Shown here piece by piece: positions 7,926 to 16,543 of a DNA stretch of 64,000 nt. Each line of letters opens with the position of its first letter. Position 1 is the stretch's first letter. A program made the position numbers and the translations under genes. Under the pieces are notes generated by a model. That model made no database searches and had not been told where the DNA came from. It saw only the letters and a list, made by a program, of their open reading frames with translations. Source of the stretch: Chitinibacter sp046530675 (GTDB taxonomy: Bacteria > Pseudomonadota > Gammaproteobacteria > Burkholderiales > Chitinibacteraceae); assembly GCF_046530675.1 (NCBI RefSeq), contig NZ_CP172558.1, forward strand, positions 1,612,001 to 1,676,000, in the 5' to 3' direction.

Positions 7926-9398
7926 TTGGCGATAAATCCCATACCCATAGGCAAAGATGCTTTTTTGCAAAGTTACTGCACTTTATCGCCGTTAAAAATC
8001 TGGCGCTACGGCAGCCGTAGTGAGCAGATTGGCCTTTTTGGGGGCTGGCTCGGTCTGGTGCTGCTCTGTATAGCTTTGGGGCTGGCGGTAGTCATTTGGC
8101 AATGGTCTGGTTTGCCGCTGTATTTTGGCGGTGTCATCGTCTACATCACGATCTATCCTCCGCTGCTGATCTGCCTTTGGCTGACGCTAACTTGCGGCTG
8201 GTGGTGGGGTGCCATTCCCGCTTATCTGGCAACGCTGACGCTGGCGCTATACGCACAAATGCCTTTACCTTGGGCGGCGCTGTTTGCCTGCGCTAATCCG
8301 CTTGGATTGGCCATTATTGCTGTTGGTTATCAAGCAATTCCGGTTCGCCGCGATCTGCGTAGTCTCAATGCCTTGATGTTTTATGTGCAATTAAGTTTTG
8401 TGGCCAGCATTTTTAGCTCGAGTGGTGCTTTGCTCTGGTGTTATGTCAACCGCATCGACAGTACCGGCTTGTTGCCTATCTGGCAGGGCTGGTGGCTGGG
8501 GGGCTTTTTTCAAAGTGTGCTGATTGTCGGTCCGGTGATGGCTTGGTTATGGCCTAGCATCGAACGCTGGCAAGCCAAATATCCGCAATTTTTAGCCGAG
8601 CCAAGGTTTGAGACCCGCCGTTCAGTGGTGGTGCTGCTGGCTGCGGTGAGTTTCGGGGTACTGTTTTATGGCTATATCACCATTCAATTGGCCGCCAATC
8701 AGCTTGGGCAGGCGGCGGCCAGTATGGCGATGCTGCACCATGCTATCGGCGTGATGCAGCAGACCATGCGTGTGTTTTACTGGGTGCTGGCCTTGGTGAC
8801 CGTTTTTATTACTTTTTTTGGTTATCAGTTATTTACTTATTGGGATCGTGCAAGTCGGCAATTGCTCGCCGAGCTGCATCAAGCCAATCTGCGTTTAGAG
8901 ACCCTGGCACATGTTGACGTACTTTCAGGCCTGTATAACCGACGTGCCGCCGAGGAGTATCTGCATACCGAGTGGAATCGGGCTCTGCGGCTCGAAGATA
9001 GTGCAGCATTGATTATTCTTGATATTGACCATTTCAAGCAGGTCAACGATCAATATGGTCATTCGGCTGGTGATGCCGCGATTCGCAGTTTGGCTGGCGG
9101 TATCCTGGATACCAAGCGCGATATCGACATCGCAGGGCGCTATGGGGGTGAGGAATTTATCGTGATTTTGCCTCACGTTGACCAGAGCGGCGCTTGGGCG
9201 TTTGCCGAGCGACTGCGCGAACAGGTTGCGGCAACGAAAGTACCGCACGACCATGGTGAGTTTCAAATCACGATCAGCCTGGGTATTGCAATGTCCGATC
9301 TGGCTGATCCCTTGCCGGAAAAATGGCTTTCTCGCGCCGATCAAGCCTTATACATGGCCAAAAATGGCGGGCGCAACAAGACCCGGCTGGTTTTGTGA
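7926..9398 (+). CDS. Membrane-anchored diguanylate cyclase (GGDEF)
   Basis: Predicted to make cyclic di-GMP from two GTP at the inner membrane. The N-terminal 300 residues hold about eight hydrophobic segments rich in Trp/Gly (MASE1-like in appearance) and presumably sense a membrane or small-molecule signal. A further helix near residues 285-305 leads to the GGDEF domain. This carries LDIDHFKQVN (metal-binding Asp, near residue 364) and an intact GGEEF at about 407-411. An RxxD inhibitory site (RDID) lies five residues before GGEEF, so product inhibition is likely. No EAL domain is present. The start is a TTG at 7926 with GGAT eight bases upstream; an ATG at 7921 is out of frame and hits a stop. 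A second TTG at 7965 is a possible alternative. It stands alone on its strand. Confidence 0.9.
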   Translation: MAINPIPIGKDAFLQSYCTLSPLKIWRYGSRSEQIGLFGGWLGLVLLCIALGLAVVIWQWSGLPLYFGGVIVYITIYPPLLICLWLTLTCGWWWGAIPAYLATLTLALYAQMPLPWAALFACANPLGLAIIAVGYQAIPVRRDLRSLNALMFYVQLSFVASIFSSSGALLWCYVNRIDSTGLLPIWQGWWLGGFFQSVLIVGPVMAWLWPSIERWQAKYPQFLAEPRFETRRSVVVLLAAVSFGVLFYGYITIQLAANQLGQAAASMAMLHHAIGVMQQTMRVFYWVLALVTVFITFFGYQLFTYWDRASRQLLAELHQANLRLETLAHVDVLSGLYNRRAAEEYLHTEWNRALRLEDSAALIILDIDHFKQVNDQYGHSAGDAAIRSLAGGILDTKRDIDIAGRYGGEEFIVILPHVDQSGAWAFAERLREQVAATKVPHDHGEFQITISLGIAMSDLADPLPEKWLSRADQALYMAKNGGRNKTRLVL

Positions 9399-9465
9399 GC
9401 CTCTCCTTTGTGCGCCATTCTTTTCTGATTGACCCCAGTCAAATTAACGATGTTAAACTAGCAAC

Positions 9466-10641
9466 ATGAAAACCCATGACGCAGATTTAATCATTGTTGG
9501 CGGCGGTCTGGTCGGCGCAGCCTTGGCGCTGGCGCTGAAAAACACCACGCTGGACATTATCCTGCTCGAAGGCCGCGAGCCGATGCTCGACTGGCCCGCT
9601 GATAGCTGGGATCAGCGCGTCTATGCGATCAGCCGTGCCAGCCGCACTCTGCTTAGCGAAATCGGAGCCTGGCAAGGTGTTCGCTCCGAACGGCTTGCCC
9701 CGATTTCTGCCATGAAAATTTATGGCGATGCGGCCAATAGTCGCCTTGAGTTTGCTGCGCTCGAAGCCGGTGTTGACGAACTGGCTTTTATCGTCGAAAA
9801 CCGCGAATTGCAACGCGCTCTCTGGCTGGCGCTGGCCGAATGCAGTAATGTGCGCGTCATGACTTTGGTCTCCGCGCAGCAATTGCAGATTAAACCTGAA
9901 GAGGCGATTCTGACGCTGGATAATGGCCAGAGTCTGTCTGCCAAGTTGGTCATTGGTGCTGATGGTGCCAATTCCTGGGTTCGCCAGCAATTGGGAATGG
10001 ATTCGAATGCCAAGTCTTATCAACAATTTGGCGTCGTTGCCAATTTTGCTTGTGAAAAACCACATTACGGTGTGGCGAGGCAATGGTTTATGCCGGATGG
10101 TATTCTGGCATGGTTGCCATTGCCCGGTCAGCGCATCTCAATGGTCTGGGCCTGTGATGAAAGTCGCAAAAATGAACTTTTGGCCTTGTCGTTTGACGAA
10201 CTGGCCAGTTGCGTCACCCTTGCCGGACAATCACAACTAGGTAAACTGGATAGCATAACAGCGGCCGCTGCATTCCCGCTCAAGCTCACACAGGTTCCAC
10301 ACATCACCCGCTCGCGCATTGCGCTGGTCGGCGATGCTGCGCATACCGTACACCCGCTAGCCGGACAGGGTGTAAATCTGGGCTTTGGTGATGTAGCCGA
10401 ATTGGCCAAAGTGCTAGGCAATGTTCATCCCGGAAGAATTGGTGATGCCTTGGTGCTGCGTCGCTATGAACGTGCGCGTTGCGAATCGGTTATTCTGATG
10501 CAACAAGTATGCGATGGCTTGCAGGCGCTGTTTAATAATCACAATCCCACGCTCAAAACCTTGCGCAATTTTGGGTTAACGCTCACCGACCAATTACCGT
10601 GGCTAAAGCGTCAATTGATCCGCCACGCTATGGATTCTTAA
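9466..10641 (+). CDS. UbiH/UbiF/VisC-family FAD-dependent hydroxylase (ubiquinone biosynthesis)
   Basis: Flavoprotein monooxygenase expected to hydroxylate the ring of a polyprenylated ubiquinone precursor. It has 391 residues, as usual. The FAD-binding fold begins with IVGGGLVGAALALAL near residue 9, and the group A monooxygenase DG motif appears as GADGANSWVRQQLG. The second FAD motif GDAAHTVHPLAGQGVNLG lies near residues 289-306. Which ring position it modifies (UbiH, UbiI, UbiF or the broad-range UbiM known from Neisseria) cannot be decided from sequence, so no symbol is given. The next gene, dsbC, starts nine bases later with its Shine-Dalgarno overlapping this stop codon, so the two are probably co-transcribed. 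Confidence 0.9.
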   Translation: MKTHDADLIIVGGGLVGAALALALKNTTLDIILLEGREPMLDWPADSWDQRVYAISRASRTLLSEIGAWQGVRSERLAPISAMKIYGDAANSRLEFAALEAGVDELAFIVENRELQRALWLALAECSNVRVMTLVSAQQLQIKPEEAILTLDNGQSLSAKLVIGADGANSWVRQQLGMDSNAKSYQQFGVVANFACEKPHYGVARQWFMPDGILAWLPLPGQRISMVWACDESRKNELLALSFDELASCVTLAGQSQLGKLDSITAAAAFPLKLTQVPHITRSRIALVGDAAHTVHPLAGQGVNLGFGDVAELAKVLGNVHPGRIGDALVLRRYERARCESVILMQQVCDGLQALFNNHNPTLKTLRNFGLTLTDQLPWLKRQLIRHAMDS

Positions 10642-10649
10642 GGAACAAT

Positions 10650-11384
10650 ATGAAAACCTTTTTTACCCGCATCATGATCGCTGCCGGCCTGCTGGCCATC
10701 GTCGCCTGTTCTGCGCAGGCAGATACGCCGCCCAAAGAACTCAAAGCGACGATAGAAAAGAAGCTGGGTCGCCCCGTTGATGCGGTAAATACCACGCCAG
10801 TCAAAGGGATTTATGAGGTGGTGATGGGCAAACGCCAGATCATCTACACCGATGCCAAAGGCGATTATGCTTTTGTTGGTGAGCTGGTTGACGTGGCCAA
10901 AAAAGAAAGCATTACCGAAAAACGCATCGCCGCGATGATGACAACCGACTTTTCCAAATTGCCATTGGCTGATGCAGTCAAAATCGTGCGTGGCAATGGT
11001 TCGCGCAAAATGGCCGTGTTTACCGACCCTGATTGCCCGTTCTGCAAACGCCTCGAACAGCAAAGCCTGGTCGGTATCGACAATGTGACGATTTATAATT
11101 TTTTGATGCCTCTGCCTAGCCTGCACCCTGATGCAGTTCGTAAATCAATGCTGATCTGGTGCAGCAAAGATCAGGCCGCAGCATGGAAAGGATGGTTCTT
11201 TGATGCCAAATTACCGCCAGAGGCCAATACCGACTGCAGCAACCCGGTGACCCGCAATATGCAATTGGGTGAATCACTGGGAATTAACGGTACGCCAGCG
11301 CTGATTTTTGCGAATGGACAAATCGTCTCGGGTGCCGTACCCACAGAGCAGATCGAAGAATTGCTCAACAAGCCAAAAAAATGA
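10650..11384 (+). CDS. dsbC: Thiol:disulfide interchange protein DsbC
   Basis: Periplasmic disulfide isomerase that repairs wrongly paired cysteines. It has 244 residues from the ATG at 10650, which has AGGA (10641-10644) in front of it. An upstream in-frame start would overlap the preceding gene and add a non-signal stretch. A Sec signal peptide covers about residues 1-24, ending near AQA-D. The N-terminal dimerisation domain follows, then the thioredoxin fold with active site CPFC at 129-132 and the cis-proline loop GTPALIF near 215. Its reductase DsbD is not in the window. A strong terminator follows 24 nt after the stop. Confidence 0.95.
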   Translation: MKTFFTRIMIAAGLLAIVACSAQADTPPKELKATIEKKLGRPVDAVNTTPVKGIYEVVMGKRQIIYTDAKGDYAFVGELVDVAKKESITEKRIAAMMTTDFSKLPLADAVKIVRGNGSRKMAVFTDPDCPFCKRLEQQSLVGIDNVTIYNFLMPLPSLHPDAVRKSMLIWCSKDQAAAWKGWFFDAKLPPEANTDCSNPVTRNMQLGESLGINGTPALIFANGQIVSGAVPTEQIEELLNKPKK

Positions 11385-11407
11385 ATCTGAGTTGAATGAG
11401 TAATTAA

Positions 11408-11437
11408 AACAGCCACCGTATGCGGTGGCTGTTTTTT
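11408..11437 (+). terminator. Rho-independent terminator after dsbC
   Basis: Stem AACAGCCACCG / CGGTGGCTGTT with loop TATG followed by a T run. It ends the plus-strand ubi-dsbC unit before the convergent uvrB. Confidence 0.93.
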
Positions 11438-11529
11438 GTTCAGATTGGGCGTAAGCATGACCTGCTTATTTATACCTGGTGGTGGTATATTCTTGGATGT
11501 CTTATTGGATAATGACCCCATTAATATAC

Positions 11530-13548
11530 CTATTCATGGCCAAACGCCCGATCACGCAATTGTTTCAGCTCATCACGTAATTGCGCAGCTTTTTCAAACT
11601 CCAGATTTTGCGCGGCGTTCATCATTTCTTTCTCGATGCGCTTGAGCTCTTTCGCCAATTGTTTCTGATCCATCTCGGCCACAATGCGCTGCTTTTTCTC
11701 TTCCAGGCGCGCTGCGGTGGCTTCTTCGGCGTTATACACGCCGTCGATAATATCCTTGATGCGTTTGACGACGCCGCGTGGCGTGATGTTGTTGGCGACG
11801 TTAAACGCAATTTGTTTTTCGCGGCGCCGCTGCGTTTCGCCGATGGCTTTTTCCATCGAATTGGTGATGCGGTCGGCGTATAAAATCGCCTTGCCGTTCA
11901 GATTACGCGCGGCGCGGCCGATGGTTTGAATCAGACTGCGCTCGCTGCGCAAAAAGCCTTCCTTATCGGCATCCAAGATGGCGACCAGCGACACCTCCGG
12001 AATATCCAGCCCTTCGCGCAATAAGTTAATCCCGATCAGTACATCAAAAACGCCCAGACGCAAATCGCGCAGGATTTCGACGCGCTCGACGGTGTCGATA
12101 TCCGAATGCAAATAGCGCACCTTGATGCCATGCTCGGCGAGATAATCGGTGAGCTGCTCGGACATTTTCTTGGTCAACGTCGTGACCAGCACGCGCTCGC
12201 CTACTTCGGTGCGCTTTTTGATTTCCGACAGCAAATCATCGACCTGCGTGCCCACCGGACGCACTTCGATAATCGGGTCGACCAGCCCTGTCGGGCGGAC
12301 GACTTGTTCAACCACCTGGCCTTGATGTGTAGACTCGTAATCTGCGGGCGTGGCCGAGACGAAAATCGTTTGCGGCATCAGGCGTTCGAATTCTTCAAAC
12401 TTCAGCGGCCGATTGTCCATCGCTGAAGGCAGCCGGAAGCCGTAATCGACGAGGTTTTCCTTGCGCGAGCGGTCGCCCTTATACATCGCGCCAACCTGAC
12501 CAATCATCACATGGCTTTCGTCCAGAATCATCAAGCCATCTTTGGGTAGATAGTCGAGCAGCGTCGGCGGCGGCGAGCCAGCGGGTTTACCGGAAAAATG
12601 CCGGGAGTAGTTCTCGATGCCTTTGCAAAAGCCCATCTCGGTGAGCATTTCTAGGTCAAACCGCGTGCGCTGCTCTAAGCGTTGCGCTTCAACCAGTTTT
12701 TGCTCTTTGTAGTAAAACGCCAGCCGATCACGCAGCTCGTCTTTAATCGTTTCAATCGCGCGCATGACGGTATCGCGCGGCGTGACATAGTGGCTGCTGG
12801 GGAAAATCGTATACCTGCCCACGCGCTGCTTCACATGCCCAGTGAGCGGGTCAAACAGGCTGATGCGCTCGATCTCGTCGTCGAACATTGACACGCGCAC
12901 CGCCAGCTCGGCCGATTCGGCGGGGAAAATATCAATTACATCGCCGCGCACGCGAAAATGTCCACGCGAAAAATCCAGCTCATTGCGATCGTACTGCATC
13001 GTCGTCAGGCGTTTGATAATGTCGCGCTGGCCGATCTGTTCGCCCTCGACCAAATGCAAAATCATCGCGTGGTAGGAACTTGGGTCGCCAATACCGTAAA
13101 TCGCCGATACGGTCGCAACGATAATGCAGTCTTTGCGCTCCAGCATCGCCTTGGTCGCGGAGAGACGCATCTGCTCGATATGCTCATTAATCGCCGAGTC
13201 TTTTTCGATAAACAAATCGCGGCTCGGCACATAGGCTTCGGGCTGGTAGTAATCGTAATAGCTGACGAAATACTCGACCGCGTTTTTCGGGAAAAACTCG
13301 CGCATCTCGGCATACAGCTGCGCCGCCAGCGTTTTATTCGGCGCCAAAATAATCGCCGGCCGCCCAGTCCGCGCAATCACATTGGCCATTGTGAACGTCT
13401 TGCCTGAGCCTGTTACACCCAGTAAAGTCTGGAAGCGCAAACCATCTTCCAAGCCTTCGATCAATTGATTGATCGCCGTCGGCTGATCACCGGCGGGCGG
13501 GAAGGGCTGGAAGAGTTGATATGGCGAGTTAGGGTAGTCAACAAACAT
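11530..13548 (-). CDS. uvrB: UvrABC system protein B
   Basis: Damage-verification helicase subunit of nucleotide excision repair. From the ATG at 13548 it has 672 residues, close to the usual 670-680; a TTG at 13608 would add 20 residues without family similarity. Walker A GVTGSGKT is at residues 44-51. The DNA-wedging beta-hairpin appears as YYDYYQPEAYVPSRDLFIEK, and the Walker B DESH is near 341. Helicase motifs V and VI (INLLREGLDIPEVSL, QTIGRAARN) are present, with a C-terminal UVR domain that contacts UvrA/UvrC. No LexA-type box was recognised upstream. It is transcribed convergently with dsbC and sits downstream of the acs terminator. Confidence 0.96.
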   Translation of the reverse strand: MFVDYPNSPYQLFQPFPPAGDQPTAINQLIEGLEDGLRFQTLLGVTGSGKTFTMANVIARTGRPAIILAPNKTLAAQLYAEMREFFPKNAVEYFVSYYDYYQPEAYVPSRDLFIEKDSAINEHIEQMRLSATKAMLERKDCIIVATVSAIYGIGDPSSYHAMILHLVEGEQIGQRDIIKRLTTMQYDRNELDFSRGHFRVRGDVIDIFPAESAELAVRVSMFDDEIERISLFDPLTGHVKQRVGRYTIFPSSHYVTPRDTVMRAIETIKDELRDRLAFYYKEQKLVEAQRLEQRTRFDLEMLTEMGFCKGIENYSRHFSGKPAGSPPPTLLDYLPKDGLMILDESHVMIGQVGAMYKGDRSRKENLVDYGFRLPSAMDNRPLKFEEFERLMPQTIFVSATPADYESTHQGQVVEQVVRPTGLVDPIIEVRPVGTQVDDLLSEIKKRTEVGERVLVTTLTKKMSEQLTDYLAEHGIKVRYLHSDIDTVERVEILRDLRLGVFDVLIGINLLREGLDIPEVSLVAILDADKEGFLRSERSLIQTIGRAARNLNGKAILYADRITNSMEKAIGETQRRREKQIAFNVANNITPRGVVKRIKDIIDGVYNAEEATAARLEEKKQRIVAEMDQKQLAKELKRIEKEMMNAAQNLEFEKAAQLRDELKQLRDRAFGHE

Positions 13549-13666
13549 GGGCGGCTGCACGGCGAAAAGGCAATCGCCTATTGTCGGTGGAACTGGGTTT
13601 GGGTTCAAGCGCGTTGAACGTTTGTACTATAAACGATGCAGCTCACGCCCAGTATTTTGGCGAGGC

Positions 13667-13700
13667 AAAAAAATACCCGCCATCCTGAGGATGGCGGGTA
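13667..13700 (-). terminator. Rho-independent terminator after acs
   Basis: Twelve-bp perfect stem TACCCGCCATCC / GGATGGCGGGTA with a three-base loop. On the minus strand it is followed by seven U residues (A run at 13667-13673). It lies about 60 nt beyond the acs stop. Confidence 0.94.
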
Positions 13701-13759
13701 AAGATACTGTGGTTTAACAGTACAAGCGTAATTGTTACGCGGTCTTGATTGCGAATCGC

Positions 13760-15730
13760 TTAGATTGCGCTCTGACGCAATTGCTCCAGAATCGCCGGGT
13801 TTTCCAGTGTTGAAGTATCGGCGGTGATTTCCAGACCCTTGGCGATGTCACGCAACAGACGACGCATGATCTTGCCTGAGCGGGTTTTTGGCAGGTTGTC
13901 GCCGAAGCGGATTTCATCCGGTTGGGCGATCTTACCGATTTCATGAGCGACCCATTCACGCAGCTCTTTGGCGATACGTTTAGCTTCTTCGCCTTCTGGG
14001 CGAGCGCCTTTCAGTACCACGTAGGCAACGACTGATTCGCCTTTGATGTCGTGCGGTTTGCCGACAACAGCAGCTTCGGCAACCAGCGGATTGGCAACCA
14101 GTGCCGACTCGATTTCCATCGTGCCAAGGCGGTGACCAGATACATTCAGCACGTCATCGATACGACCCATGATCCAGATGTAGCCGTTCTCGTCGCGGTG
14201 AGCCGAGTCGCCAGCCAGATAAAGCTTGCCGTTGTAGTCTTCCGGGAAATAGGTTTTCTTGAAGCGATCTGCATCGCCCCAGATATTGCGGACCATTGAT
14301 GGCCATGGTTTGCTCACCACGAGGAAACCGCCTTTGCCCAGATCAACTTGCGCGCCAGATTCGTCAACGATGTCGGCCATAATGCCCGGGATAGGCAAGG
14401 TGCAAGAGCCCGGTTTGGTCGCAACTGCACCTGGCAGTGGGGCGATCATATTGCAGCCTGTTTCAGTCTGCCACCAGGTATCGACGATTGGGCAACGAGA
14501 GCCGCCAACGACTTCGTAATACCACATCCATGCTTCCGGATTGATCGGCTCACCGACGGTGCCCAACAGGCGCAGTGAAGACAGATCGTATTTCTTCGGC
14601 AGATCGCCACCAAGTTTGATCAGCGAGCGGATCGCGGTTGGCGCGGTGTAGAACGTCGTTACGCCGTGTTTCTCGATCATTTGCCAGAAGCGCGAAGCGT
14701 CCGGGTAAGTTGGTACACCTTCAAAAACGATTTGTGTCGCGCCAATGCCCAGCGGGCCGTAGGCGATGTAAGAGTGGCCGGTAATCCAGCCCACGTCGGC
14801 CGTGCACCAGTAAACGTCGGTTTCCTTGTAGTCGAACACCCATTTCATCGTCACTTGTGTACCGAGCAGGTAGCCGGCTGATGAATGCTGAATGCCTTTC
14901 GGTTTACCGGTTGAACCTGAAGTGTAAAGAATGAACAGCGGATGCTCGGCATCAACCCATTCTGGTTCGCAAGTTTCGGCCTGATCTTTGACCAGTTTGT
15001 GCCACCAGATATTGCGCTCTTCGTTCCAGTGTTCCGGCGCAGTGCTGGTGCGCTGGAATACAACGACTTTCTGTACTGACTCGCAACCGCCCAAGCCCAG
15101 CGCTTCGTCGGTGATTGATTTCAATGGTGTTGCTTTGCCGCCGCGAACGGTTTCATTCGCAGTGATCACGACTTTAGCTTGTGCATCCTGAATGCGGTCA
15201 CGCAGTGCGCCAGCCGAGAAACCACCGAAAACGACTGAGTGGATCGCGCCAATACGCGCACAAGCCTGCATCGCAACCACGGCTTCAATGGTGTGTGGCA
15301 TGTAGATCACCACGCGGTCGCCTTTGACAACGCCGAGTGATTTCAGACCGTTGGCGAACTGGCAAACGCGGGTGTAAAGCTCGCGGTAAGTTACGCGAGT
15401 CACCGAGCCGTCGTCGGCTTCGAAAATGATCGCCACTTTGTTCGCTTTGGTTTCGAGGTGACGGTCGATACAGTTGTACGATACATTCATCACGCCATCT
15501 TCAAACCATTTGTAGAACGGTGCGTTATCGCTGTTCAGAATCTTGGTGAAGGGTTTTTTCCAGTCGAGCATGGACTTGGCCAGATCGCCCCAGAAGCCTT
15601 CGTAGTCGTTGTTCGCTTTTTCGCACAGCGCGTTGTAGCCTTCCATGCCGGAAACAGTCGCGTTAACGCGGAAATCATCCGATGGCGGGAACTGACGGGT
15701 TTCTTTCAAAACAGAATCGATACCACTCAT
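13760..15730 (-). CDS. acs: Acetyl-CoA synthetase
   Basis: ATP- and CoA-dependent activation of acetate through acetyl-AMP. It has 656 residues from the ATG at 15730, matching the family (about 650). The SD AGGAG lies nine bases before it; another ATG six bases earlier sits too close to the SD, and a longer frame to 15877 adds unrelated residues. Visible motifs are the P-loop YTSGSTGKPKG, the adenylation signature region around WWQTETG, the hinge near GRIDDVLNVSGHRLG, and the C-terminal KTRSGKIMRR. The lysine of that last motif is the one controlled by reversible acetylation in homologues. Acetate uptake genes lie upstream on the same strand, separated by an exonuclease and a DUF294 gene. Confidence 0.97.
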   Translation of the reverse strand: MSGIDSVLKETRQFPPSDDFRVNATVSGMEGYNALCEKANNDYEGFWGDLAKSMLDWKKPFTKILNSDNAPFYKWFEDGVMNVSYNCIDRHLETKANKVAIIFEADDGSVTRVTYRELYTRVCQFANGLKSLGVVKGDRVVIYMPHTIEAVVAMQACARIGAIHSVVFGGFSAGALRDRIQDAQAKVVITANETVRGGKATPLKSITDEALGLGGCESVQKVVVFQRTSTAPEHWNEERNIWWHKLVKDQAETCEPEWVDAEHPLFILYTSGSTGKPKGIQHSSAGYLLGTQVTMKWVFDYKETDVYWCTADVGWITGHSYIAYGPLGIGATQIVFEGVPTYPDASRFWQMIEKHGVTTFYTAPTAIRSLIKLGGDLPKKYDLSSLRLLGTVGEPINPEAWMWYYEVVGGSRCPIVDTWWQTETGCNMIAPLPGAVATKPGSCTLPIPGIMADIVDESGAQVDLGKGGFLVVSKPWPSMVRNIWGDADRFKKTYFPEDYNGKLYLAGDSAHRDENGYIWIMGRIDDVLNVSGHRLGTMEIESALVANPLVAEAAVVGKPHDIKGESVVAYVVLKGARPEGEEAKRIAKELREWVAHEIGKIAQPDEIRFGDNLPKTRSGKIMRRLLRDIAKGLEITADTSTLENPAILEQLRQSAI

Positions 15731-15904
15731 ACTCATTAACTCCTGCGGGTCCAAACGGGTTTTAAAATGGCGACTCCGGATCACGCGATGTGCGGCGGAA
15801 TTTGCCAAAAATCTATCGTGGACTGTAAGCGCCTGTAGATGCCAAATCCAATTGTCTTTTTTGATGTGGCAAATCAATCTGGCTGATGCTTGGCTAAGTA
15901 TTTG

Positions 15905-16543
15905 TTAATTAGGGTTATTACTTAGTTTTTTGAATATCATTGCCGCCATTAATGCATCATTTAACGGATTGTGCCGATCCAGCAGGGGGAGTTGCAGCGT
16001 GTGCAAGATACGATCCAGCCGCAGGTCAACGTCGGGTCGGTAGGCGCTGACCATGCGATCGTAATACAGACCGGAAACTTCAATGCTGCGATTGGGTAAG
16101 GGAATGCCGAGCCAGGGTTTGAGTTGACGGTTAATGACGGCCAGATCGAATTCGAGGTAATAACCGACCAGAGGTCGTGAGCCGATAAAGTTCAGCAATT
16201 GCGTCAGAGCGTCTGCGATAGGCAGCCCTTGCGCAACATCCTGATGCCGCAAGCCATGAATCGGAATGCTTTTCGGGTCTAGCGTTCCGCTGGGTTTGAT
16301 CAGTAGCGATAGCTGTTGCGACAGCTCAATGCGTGCACCGCGAATGCGGATTGCGGCAATGCTGATGATTTCGGCGCTTTTGGGGTCAAGACTGGTGGTT
16401 TCGCAATCAAGGCTGACCCATTCCTGTTCGGGTTCGTCGGCAAACAATCCGGCAAAGTGCGGCAGCTTGAGCCGGCTGAGCAAGTAACGTTTGCGCCAGT
16501 ATCGGCCATTTAGCCAGCGCAGCGGATTGAGGCGCAAGCTCAT
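15905..16543 (-). CDS. DnaQ-like 3'-5' exonuclease (DEDDh)
   Basis: Predicted 3'-5' exonuclease of the DNA polymerase III epsilon superfamily, 212 residues. Exo I is LDCETTSLD (Asp46, Glu48), Exo II lies in YYLEFD, and Exo III is HNPLNDA with His191 and Asp196, so the DEDDh catalytic set looks complete. About 35 basic N-terminal residues precede the domain. It lacks the C-terminal polymerase-binding tail of true epsilon, so it is not the replicative proofreader. Its ATG overlaps the stop of the upstream cNMP/CBS/DUF294 gene (ATGA), so the two are translationally coupled and probably act together. The physiological substrate is unknown. Confidence 0.88.
   Translation of the reverse strand: MSLRLNPLRWLNGRYWRKRYLLSRLKLPHFAGLFADEPEQEWVSLDCETTSLDPKSAEIISIAAIRIRGARIELSQQLSLLIKPSGTLDPKSIPIHGLRHQDVAQGLPIADALTQLLNFIGSRPLVGYYLEFDLAVINRQLKPWLGIPLPNRSIEVSGLYYDRMVSAYRPDVDLRLDRILHTLQLPLLDRHNPLNDALMAAMIFKKLSNNPN

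Noticed and set aside
13760..15877. Longer start for acs (705 residues)
   Set aside because: The extra 49 residues do not resemble Acs, and AGGAG marks the ATG at 15730.
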